Positions 32,509 to 38,603 of a stretch of 38,603 nucleotides of DNA are shown here, piece by piece (position 1 is the first letter of the stretch; each line of letters opens with the position of its first letter). This DNA comes from an uncultured Prevotellaceae bacterium (GTDB taxonomy: Bacteria; Bacteroidota; Bacteroidia; Bacteroidales; Bacteroidaceae): contig CAMHIS010000019.1 of the NCBI GenBank assembly GCA_946185285.1, positions 1 through 38,603 on the forward strand, given 5' to 3'. Under the pieces are notes generated by a model. The model ran no database searches, was not told the DNA's origin, and saw nothing but the letters and a program-made list of their open reading frames with translations. Position numbers and translations under genes: made by a program.

Positions 32509-33603
32509 CTACCGGCGCAGGGCGAGGTTGTAGTTGTAGTACTCCTTGTTGCCTGTTATCTCCTTGATGACGCGGATGAAGGGCGGGAAGTTGACATCCT
32601 CGGCATCGGCTATGCCCTTGGTCTCGAGGATGACGAGACCGTCGAGGGGACCGCGGTAGGTGTCGAGTTCGAAGTACTGGCCCTTCCAGATAAAGCTCTG
32701 GCGCAGCTTCGAGATGGACTGGCGGTAAGGGTCGGCCTGCTGGAGCAGCGACTCGTAGAGGGCGTTCTCCACCTGGCGCTCGGTCTCAATCTGTTCGCCG
32801 GGGGCCGTCCGCTTCTTGGTGTTGTGGACGTTGACCACCTTGCCGCTGGGCCACGAACGGCGGCGCAGGCGGACCTCCGTGCCAGGCTCGCTGACGAGGT
32901 AGGTCTGGAGGATGTCGCTGTCGATAGTCTCAGGCAGTTCACCCGTCACCTCGACCAGATACTTGCGCTCCTCGGTGACGGGCTGCGGCAGTCCGAGCAC
33001 ATTGGAGATTTCGCGGAGCACGCGCTGCATCTTCCGCTCAAAGTCGTCGTGGTTGTTGATGACGCGCAGATGGGGATGGCCCGTCCAGGCCTTGATGACC
33101 TTCTTGTCGAGTTCGCGGGCTATGCGCAGTCCTTCTTCGTCGGCCTTCTCATAGCGGGTGGAGTTGGTGGCGGTGGTGTAGTACTGCTCGGCACCGTCGG
33201 CAGCCGAGACGAGGTGGAGCACGGCGTCGTAGCGTTCGCGCAGCACGTTGGAGTTGGTGCCGGCCTCGCCGCAGATGCTATCCCACTCTTCAGGGGCAAT
33301 ATAGGCCGATATGTCCATCGCACCACGGTCGCAGACGATGAGCACAGGCTTGGCGCAGACGCTGGCCAGACGCATGAAATGGTCTTCGAGTGCCAGCTGC
33401 GTCTCGAGTATGGCCCGCTCGCCCTCGAAGTAGAGCTGGCGGTTGGGCGTCAGATAGTTCCACCCGGCAAGACTGTAGATGGTGGGCACCTCGGGGATGC
33501 AGAACACCTTGAAGCCGCGACTGTTGAAATGCTCGATGACGCGCACCAGGGCCGTCGTCTTTCCTGCACAGGGGCCGCCGGTCAAAACAATCTTCCTGAT
33601 CAT
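32509..33603 (-). CDS. P-loop NTPase (AAA_28) fused to CYTH domain
   Basis: A 364-residue two-domain protein. The N-terminal NTPase has Walker [11 protein letters not shown] (residues 8-17) and [11 protein letters not shown] as the Walker B-like block, of the AAA_28/NadR-like kinase type. From about residue 200 a CYTH (triphosphate tunnel metalloenzyme) domain follows: EERKYLVEV stands for the ExExK motif, then [23 protein letters not shown], the FELDTYRG strand and [12 protein letters not shown] domains act on tripolyphosphate, thiamine triphosphate or similar. The fused form is known but its substrate is not. The ATG overlaps the pfkA stop in an ATGA arrangement, implying translational coupling to phosphofructokinase. 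Cytoplasmic. Confidence 0.87.
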   Translation of the reverse strand: MIRKIVLTGGPCAGKTTALVRVIEHFNSRGFKVFCIPEVPTIYSLAGWNYLTPNRQLYFEGERAILETQLALEDHFMRLASVCAKPVLIVCDRGAMDISAYIAPEEWDSICGEAGTNSNVLRERYDAVLHLVSAADGAEQYYTTATNSTRYEKADEEGLRIARELDKKVIKAWTGHPHLRVINNHDDFERKMQRVLREISNVLGLPQPVTEERKYLVEVTGELPETIDSDILQTYLVSEPGTEVRLRRRSWPSGKVVNVHNTKKRTAPGEQIETERQVENALYESLLQQADPYRQSISKLRQSFIWKGQYFELDTYRGPLDGLVILETKGIADAEDVNFPPFIRVIKEITGNKEYYNYNLALRR

Positions 33604-34577
33604 ATACTAAGCTCGTCGAGCACCTTGATGAGTTTCTTGTCGAAGGGCTTGTCGGTACGTATGCACTCCGAGAAGGGCACGTAGACCACCTCGTTGTTGC
33701 GCACGCCAACCATCACGTTGCGCTGTCCCTGACGGAGAGCATCGATAGCACCTACGCCAGTACGGCTGGCCAGGATGCGGTCGTGGGCAGACGGTGAGCC
33801 GCCACGCTGCAGATGGCCGAGGATGGAGACGCGGACGTCGAAGCTCGGGAACTCCTTCTTCACGCGGTCGGCGTAGTGGAGTGCGCCGCACTTGGGACTC
33901 TCGGAGACGATGACGATGCACGACTTCTTGGACTTGCGGATGCCGCGGCCCATGAACTGCGCCAGCTGGTCGTCGTCGGTCATTTCCTCGGGGATGATGG
34001 CCGCCTCGGCGCCGCAGGCTATGGCCGAGTTCTGGGCAAGGAAGCCTGCATCGCGGCCCATCACCTCGACAAAGAAGATGCGCTCGTGGGAATTGGCAGT
34101 ATCGCGAATGCGGTCGACACACTCCATGATGGTGTTCATGGTAGTATCGTAGCCGATGGTGGAGTCTGTGCCGTAGAGGTCGTTGTCAATGGTGCCCGGC
34201 AGTCCGATAACCGGGAAGTCGAACTCCATGCCGAAGTTGCGGGCTCCCGTAAGCGAGCCGTTGCCGCCGATGACGACGAGGGCATCAATCTCCTCGCGCT
34301 GACAGGTCTCGTAGGCCTTCTGCATGCCCTCCAGCGTCATGAACTCCTTCGAGCGGGCGGTCTTCAGAATGGTGCCGCCACGGGTAATGATACCGCTGAC
34401 ATTCTCAGTGGTAAAGGGCTTTACCTCGCCCTTGATGAGGCCGTCGTAGCCACGATAGATACCTTTGATGTTATAACCGTTGTAGATGCCGGCACGGGTG
34501 ACGGCACGTATGGCAGCGTTCATGCCGGGAGCATCGCCGCCAGAGGTCAGTATTCCGATAGTTTTGATTTTTGGCAT
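33600..34577 (-). CDS. pfkA: 6-phosphofructokinase
   Basis: Phosphorylates fructose-6-phosphate to fructose-1,6-bisphosphate in glycolysis. The nucleotide loop [15 protein letters not shown] (from residue 12), GGNGSLTGA (104-112) and the catalytic [12 protein letters not shown] (TIDND at 129-133, base Asp131) are clear, as are [10 protein letters not shown] and [12 protein letters not shown]. The usual GGDGS is GGNGS; the retained Gly after it favours ATP over pyrophosphate as phosphoryl donor, but I cannot exclude the latter. At 325 residues it is a normal bacterial length. It is 30 nt after nhaD and coupled by ATGA to the CYTH-ATPase gene. Confidence 0.95.
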   Translation of the reverse strand: MPKIKTIGILTSGGDAPGMNAAIRAVTRAGIYNGYNIKGIYRGYDGLIKGEVKPFTTENVSGIITRGGTILKTARSKEFMTLEGMQKAYETCQREEIDALVVIGGNGSLTGARNFGMEFDFPVIGLPGTIDNDLYGTDSTIGYDTTMNTIMECVDRIRDTANSHERIFFVEVMGRDAGFLAQNSAIACGAEAAIIPEEMTDDDQLAQFMGRGIRKSKKSCIVIVSESPKCGALHYADRVKKEFPSFDVRVSILGHLQRGGSPSAHDRILASRTGVGAIDALRQGQRNVMVGVRNNEVVYVPFSECIRTDKPFDKKLIKVLDELSI

Positions 34578-34607
34578 TGTTATTGTTTTAAGAGGTTAGG
34601 TGTGTAG

Positions 34608-36020
34608 TCAGGAGGCGAGAAGCAGAACCTCGACGTAGAGGACGATGAGTCCCAGGACGAAGCCTGCGAGGACTTTGGGCGTCAGATGGCGCAGATACCA
34701 GCCCAGGCGCACGTGTTCCATTTTCATAAGGGCCAGTCCGCTGGTGCTGCCCACGCTGAGCAGACAGCCGCCGACGGCCGTTGTGAAGGAGATGACCTTC
34801 CAGTAGGCGCCGTTCAAGGCGAAGTGCGACAGGTAGTCGCTGTCGGCCCAGGCACTCAGCTGAGCGTGCTCGATGATGGGATAGAGCGAGATGTCGGTGA
34901 TGGCAACGGTGAACGTATCGACAACGCTGCTGAGCAGGCCTGAGATGATGCCCACCACCCAGATGTTGTGGATGTTGTAGTCGATCCAGGCCGAGATGTC
35001 GCCAAAGACGCCCGTCTCGGTCATCACGCCCATGCCGAGCATGATGCCCATGACGAAGAGCATCTGCTGGATGGTGCCGTACTGGATGGCGCGCGGAATG
35101 CGGCGCTGGGCCATCTGGTCGGCATCGTTCAGCTTGCGGTTGAAGGCCTCGTTGACCACCCACAGCACGCTGAGCACGCAGAGTGCGCCGAGGAACGGCG
35201 ACAGCTTGGTGATGTTGTGGAACGTCGGGATGAACCACAGGCCGCCGATACCCACGACGAGCATGACCATTCGCTGCCAGCGGTTCAGGTTGGTGTCGTC
35301 GCCACGATAAGGGGGAGCCGTCCACTCGGTATCGAGGCGGTCGGGCAGCTGGCGGTTGATGAGGATGGTTGTCACCACCCACGCCACCAAGGCCGGCAGG
35401 GCCAGGAACTTCGAGAAGTCGGTGGCCGTGACAGCCCCGTCGCCCCAGAGGAGCAGTCCTATCGGGTCGCCGATGACGGTGAAGGCACCGCCGCAGTTGG
35501 CCGCCACGACGATGGCCGCGCCGATGAGCATTCGCTGCCGTCGGCTGCGGACAATGTCGTGCATGATGACCAGCATCATCGTTGCCGTTGTCAGGTTGTC
35601 GAGATTGGCCGAGAGGATGAACGTGGCCAGGGTGATGGTCCACAGCAGCCGCTTCGAGTTGCGGGTGCGAATCCACTCGGTGATGAAGTCGAAGCAGCCG
35701 TTGTTGTTCAGTATCTCGACGATGGTCATCGTGGCCAGGAGGAACATGACAATGCTGGCGGCTCGGCCCACGTACTTCAGGAAGATGTCGTCGTAGATGA
35801 ACAACTTGACGGCATCGCTTGAAGGAGCCTCGCCTGCCAGGAATTCTGCATACTCATGGGGATGCTGGGACATGACGAAGTCGGCGCCCCAGCAGATGTA
35901 GACCACCCACCCCACCGTGCCAATGAACATGGCGATGGCCGCCTTGTTGACCCCCGTCAGGTGGCCAGTGGCAATCAGCAGGTAGCCGAAGATGAGCAGC
36001 AGAACGATGATCAGTGTCAT
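34608..36020 (-). CDS. nhaD: NhaD-type Na+/H+ antiporter
   Basis: A 470-residue polytopic inner-membrane protein of the NhaD/ArsB-like ion transporter superfamily. Family features include TMTIVEILNNNGCFDFI, ILSANLDNLTTATMMLVIM and ANCGGAFTVIGDPIGLLLWG, which give the paired re-entrant loops with polar residues. The C-terminal half repeats the fold (AVGGCLLSVGSTSGLALMKM). It exchanges Na+ for H+. It lies only 4 nt downstream of nqrF, the Na+-pumping NADH dehydrogenase subunit, so the two probably manage the same sodium gradient. The first 20 residues form a membrane segment; the ATG start at 36020 looks right. Confidence 0.9.
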   Translation of the reverse strand: MTLIIVLLLIFGYLLIATGHLTGVNKAAIAMFIGTVGWVVYICWGADFVMSQHPHEYAEFLAGEAPSSDAVKLFIYDDIFLKYVGRAASIVMFLLATMTIVEILNNNGCFDFITEWIRTRNSKRLLWTITLATFILSANLDNLTTATMMLVIMHDIVRSRRQRMLIGAAIVVAANCGGAFTVIGDPIGLLLWGDGAVTATDFSKFLALPALVAWVVTTILINRQLPDRLDTEWTAPPYRGDDTNLNRWQRMVMLVVGIGGLWFIPTFHNITKLSPFLGALCVLSVLWVVNEAFNRKLNDADQMAQRRIPRAIQYGTIQQMLFVMGIMLGMGVMTETGVFGDISAWIDYNIHNIWVVGIISGLLSSVVDTFTVAITDISLYPIIEHAQLSAWADSDYLSHFALNGAYWKVISFTTAVGGCLLSVGSTSGLALMKMEHVRLGWYLRHLTPKVLAGFVLGLIVLYVEVLLLAS

Positions 36021-36024
36021 TCAG

Positions 36025-37293
36025 TTATCCTCCGAAGTTGTCGTACATGATAGACTCGGGATCGACGCCGAGCGAGTCGAGCATCGAGACGACGGCCTTC
36101 GACATGGGGCCGGGGCCGCACATATAGTACTCGATGTCCTCGGGGGCCTCGTGGTCCTTCAGGTAGGTGTTGAGCATCACCTGGTGGACGAAGCCCGGTG
36201 TGTACTTCACGCCGGCTGCATCGGCAGCGGGGTCGGGACGGTCGAGGGCGAGGTGGAAGTGGAAGTTGGGGAACTCCTTCTCCAGCCCCAGGAAGTCGTC
36301 GAGATAGAACACCTCGTTGAGGGCGCGTGCGCCGTAGAAGTAGTGCATCTCGCGGTCGGTCGTATGCAGCGTCTTCGTCATGTGCATGATCTGGGCACGG
36401 AGCGGAGCCATACCGGCACCACCGCCAACCCAGATCATCTCCTTCTTCGAGTCAAAGTGGGGATGGAAGTCGCCGAAGGGACCGCTCATGATGACCTTGT
36501 CGCCGGGCTTCAGCGAGAAGATGTAGCTGGAGGCGATACCGGGGTTGACCTCCATGAAGCCGCTCTTGTCGGGCTTGAACGGCGGTGTGGCGATACGCAC
36601 GGTGAGCATGAAGACGTCGCCCTCAGCCGGATAGTTGGCCATCGAGTAGGCACGGATGGTGTCCTCGGGGTTCTTACACTTGAGGGGGAACAGGCCGAAC
36701 TTCTGCCATGAGGGCAGATACTCGTCGCCGATGAGCGACTTGTCGAAGTCCTTGTCGTAGTCGATGCAGTCGAACTTAGGAATCTTGATCTGAGCGTAAG
36801 AGCCGGGCAGGAAGTCCATGTGCTCGCCCGGAGGCAGCTGCACCTTGAACTCCTTGATGAACGTAGCGACGTTCTTGTTCGAGATGACGGTACACTCGTA
36901 CTCCTTGACACCGAGGATTGACTCGTCGACGTGAATCTTCAAGTCGCCCTTCACCTTGCACTGGCAGCCGAGGCGCCAGTGGTCCTTGATCTGCTTGCGG
37001 GTGAAGTGGGGCTTCTCAGAGTCGAGAATCTCGCCGCCGCCTTCCAGGACCTGCACCTTGCACTGTCCGCAACTGGCCTTGCCACCGCAGGCAGAGGGCA
37101 GGAAGATGCCATTCTCGTTGAGCGTAGCCATCAGGTTGTTGCCCTGCGGCACGTTGAGCACCTTGTCGCCATTGACCGTAATATTCACATTGCCCGACGG
37201 CGAGAGATATTTCTTCGCCACGAGCAGGATAATCACCAGGAGGATGATTACCAGCAGGAATACTGCTATACTATAAGAAATAAATTGTATCAT
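36025..37293 (-). CDS. nqrF: Na+-translocating NADH:quinone reductase subunit F
   Basis: Electron input subunit of the Na+-NQR pump in the inner membrane. An N-terminal membrane anchor (VFLLVIILLVIILLVA) is followed by a plant-type [2Fe-2S] ferredoxin domain with Cys69, Cys75, Cys78 and Cys110 (SACGGKASCGQCKV, then LGCQCKVK). The flavoprotein part carries the FAD motif RAYSMANYP and the NADH-binding VGGGAGMAPLRAQI, and ends with YYMCGPGPM and the terminal YDNFGG typical of NqrF. Its 422 residues are a normal length. It follows nqrE after a 154-nt gap filled by a repeat pair, the usual nqrD-E-F order being kept, and precedes nhaD. Confidence 0.96.
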   Translation of the reverse strand: MIQFISYSIAVFLLVIILLVIILLVAKKYLSPSGNVNITVNGDKVLNVPQGNNLMATLNENGIFLPSACGGKASCGQCKVQVLEGGGEILDSEKPHFTRKQIKDHWRLGCQCKVKGDLKIHVDESILGVKEYECTVISNKNVATFIKEFKVQLPPGEHMDFLPGSYAQIKIPKFDCIDYDKDFDKSLIGDEYLPSWQKFGLFPLKCKNPEDTIRAYSMANYPAEGDVFMLTVRIATPPFKPDKSGFMEVNPGIASSYIFSLKPGDKVIMSGPFGDFHPHFDSKKEMIWVGGGAGMAPLRAQIMHMTKTLHTTDREMHYFYGARALNEVFYLDDFLGLEKEFPNFHFHLALDRPDPAADAAGVKYTPGFVHQVMLNTYLKDHEAPEDIEYYMCGPGPMSKAVVSMLDSLGVDPESIMYDNFGG

Positions 37294-37442
37294 AAGCCCA
37301 CCCCCAACCCCTCCCCAAGGGAGGGGCGTTTGGTTACTTTAGGGGGTCTCCTTTATTATTGGTTATACATCTTAATTATCCTTTACCCACCCTCTTTAAT
37401 CTATTCAGACATCCCTCCCTTTGGGAGGGCTTGGGTGGGCTT
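37294..37442. repeat. Paired palindromes filling the nqrE-nqrF gap
   Basis: The left module (AAGCCCACCCCCAACCCC, then the hairpin CCTCCCCAAGGGAGG) begins at the base after the nqrF start codon complement. The right module 37412-37442 is its inverted relative (CCCTCCCTTTGGGAGGG, then CTTGGGTGGGCTT). About 80 AT-rich nt separate them. It is the same family as the pairs at 11594-11716 and 12802-12930. Confidence 0.85.
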
Positions 37443-37447
37443 ACCCA

Positions 37448-38074
37448 TTAGATATTCAGTCCAGAGAAACACATCATTGCCATAGCCATGAGACCGACGG
37501 TAATAAACACGATGCCGAGGCCCTGCAGGGGCTTGGGAACATCGCTGTACTGCATCTTCTCGCGGATGGCACCCATAGCCACGATGGCGAGCATCCAGCC
37601 GATACCGGAGCCGAAGCCATAGACGACAGCATCCCAGACCGAGGTGATGGCCTGCGAGTTGCTGGGGTCCATCAGGATGCGCTGCTGCATGAAGAGCGAG
37701 GCACCCATGATGGCACAGTTGACGGCAATCAGCGGCAGGAAGATGCCGAGTGCGGCATAGAGCGAGGGCGAGTACTTCTCGACCGTCATCTCCACCAGCT
37801 GCACCATACCGGCAATCACGGCGATAAAGAGGATAAAGCTGAGGTAGCTCAGGTCGACGCCCTCGACGAGGCAGTCGGGGCCTAAGACCTTGGTCTGCAA
37901 CAGATAGTTGACGGGGACGGTGACGGTGAGCACGAAGGTCACGGCACAGCCCAGTCCGAGCGATGTCTTCACGGTCTTCGACACGGCAAGGTACGAACAC
38001 ATGCCGAGGAAGAAGGCAAAAATCATATTGTCCACAAAGATGGACCTGAATAGTAATGATATTGCGTGTTCCAT
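37448..38074 (-). CDS. nqrE: Na+-translocating NADH:quinone reductase subunit E
   Basis: A 208-residue polytopic membrane subunit of Na+-NQR, homologous to RnfA. The family sequence is clear: [20 protein letters not shown] with Cys26, and [13 protein letters not shown] with Cys120. These cysteines, together with two in NqrD, hold the intramembrane iron centre. [20 protein letters not shown] and [10 protein letters not shown] are also typical. It belongs to the nqr operon entering from the right edge. The gap to nqrD is 89 nt and contains AATTCGT-type repeats. Confidence 0.95.
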   Translation of the reverse strand: MEHAISLLFRSIFVDNMIFAFFLGMCSYLAVSKTVKTSLGLGCAVTFVLTVTVPVNYLLQTKVLGPDCLVEGVDLSYLSFILFIAVIAGMVQLVEMTVEKYSPSLYAALGIFLPLIAVNCAIMGASLFMQQRILMDPSNSQAITSVWDAVVYGFGSGIGWMLAIVAMGAIREKMQYSDVPKPLQGLGIVFITVGLMAMAMMCFSGLNI

Positions 38075-38093
38075 ATTCTTTTCTTTTTACGAC

Positions 38094-38161
38094 TACGAAT
38101 TTTGCGAATTTAACGAATTAAAGCGCGAAACAATAATTCGTATAATTCGTGTAATTCGTAG
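38094..38161. repeat. AATTCGT/ACGAATT repeats between nqrD and nqrE
   Basis: CTACGAATT (38094-38102) and AATTCGTAG (38153-38161) are perfect inverted ends. The left side repeats CGAATT about every nine bases (three copies) and the right side repeats AATTCGT three times (8-10 bp period). It is an AT-rich counterpart of the G/C-rich repeat pairs elsewhere. Confidence 0.75.
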
Positions 38162-38163
38162 TT

Positions 38164-38603
38164 TTATTTTTCCTTATAAAAGTAAGCACGATGAATCCAA
38201 ATGACACAACCAACAAGGATGAGGGCCATGGCGGGCATGGTCATCATACCGTTACCCACATAGGCATCGGGCAGCACCTGGAAGCCCAGCAGCGACCCAC
38301 GGCCTAACAGTTCGCGGACGGCACCCACAATGACCAGAATCATGGCATAGCCCAGACCGTTACCCACACCATCGAGGAACGACGGCCAGGGCTTGTTCAT
38401 CATGGCGAATGCCTCCAGACGACCCATCAAGATACAGTTGGTAATAATCAGACCTACATACACGCTCAGCTGTACGCTTACGTCATAGGCAAAAGCCTTC
38501 AGCACCTGACTGACGATGGTTACGAGAGCAGCAACAACCACCAGCTGCACCACGATGCGGATGCGGTTAGGAATGGTGTTGCGGATAATCGAGATAATCA
38601 CAT
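38164..38603 (-). CDS. nqrD: Na+-translocating NADH:quinone reductase subunit D (partial)
   Basis: C-terminal 146 codons of a membrane subunit of Na+-NQR; the gene runs off the window edge. By comparison with the 208-210 residue family about 60 N-terminal residues are missing. The visible part starts in the family block SIIRNTIPNRIRI and contains VGLIITNCILMGRLEAFAM, whose Cys is a ligand of the NqrD/NqrE iron centre, and GVGNGLGYAMILVIVGAVREL. The short hydrophilic end FYKEK closes it. The GTG at 38601 is an internal codon, not a start. It is upstream of nqrE and nqrF in the usual order. Confidence 0.94.
   Translation of the reverse strand, partial: VIISIIRNTIPNRIRIVVQLVVVAALVTIVSQVLKAFAYDVSVQLSVYVGLIITNCILMGRLEAFAMMNKPWPSFLDGVGNGLGYAMILVIVGAVRELLGRGSLLGFQVLPDAYVGNGMMTMPAMALILVGCVIWIHRAYFYKEK

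Noticed and set aside
32350..33684. Long plus-strand frame (444 codons) over the CYTH-ATPase gene
   Set aside because: It is antisense to a protein with clear P-loop and CYTH motifs. The composition (Val/Leu/Asp/Gly-rich, no motif) is that of a shadow frame in GC-rich codons.

Overview
The window reads as a piece of a Bacteroidales chromosome, most likely a fibre-degrading Prevotella/Segatella-type gut or rumen species. The evidence is the Bacteroidota promoter pattern (TTTG, about 20 nt, TAnnTTTG) before many genes, the near absence of Shine-Dalgarno sites, and the gene content: GlnRS, a UpxY/NusG-like protein, Na+-NQR with NhaD, a DUF1573 protein, a bacterial alpha-2-macroglobulin, and a GH10 xylanase beside a GH94 cellobiose phosphorylase. 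The genus is inferred from gene content, not from a database match.

Layout. 1-6.3 kb (+): glnS, a TPR protein, a DedA membrane protein, manC and gmd (GDP-mannose, then GDP-4-keto-6-deoxymannose), separated by 7- or 8-bp tandem repeats that reach the next start codon. 6.3-10.6 kb: an accessory, partly decayed island with a deleted DUF234-type ATPase pseudogene, an inverted repeat fused to a gene remnant, a lipoprotein, an unknown protein, and an AT-rich Crp-like regulator plus SDR pair. 10.6-19.5 kb (-): an apparent operon, A2M - DUF1573 - meaB - ispH. 19.7-24.9 kb: convergent GH94 (+) and GH10-CBM6 (-) genes for plant glycan use. 25.0-28.6 kb (+): clpB and a long UpxY-like protein. 28.6-32.1 kb (-): mfd. 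32.5-38.6 kb (-): nqrD (partial), nqrE, nqrF, nhaD, pfkA and an ATPase-CYTH fusion, which look like a Na+ energetics and glycolysis cluster.

The most striking signal is a set of palindromic, BIME/REP-like repeats that lie inside or across protein-coding genes. A roughly 79-nt element is carried in frame, in the same orientation and reading frame, in ispH and in the GH94 gene, and its 39-nt half occurs in the A2M gene. Each copy encodes the peptide [10 protein letters not shown]. Other paired G/C-rich palindromes supply the N-termini of IspH and MeaB and the C-termini of MeaB and the DUF1573 protein. Two hairpins with 31-bp arms interrupt mfd in frame. Similar pairs occur in the nqrE-nqrF gap and upstream of mfd. 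This resembles the Rickettsia palindromic elements in outcome and is the best candidate for an undescribed system. No transposase is visible in the window.

Other points of interest are an extended -33 motif shared by three promoters, a ClpB lacking about 20 residues between sensor 1 and the arginine finger of its second ATPase domain, a heptamer tract inside the A2M reading frame that could slip, and a perfect 28-bp inverted repeat upstream of mfd.
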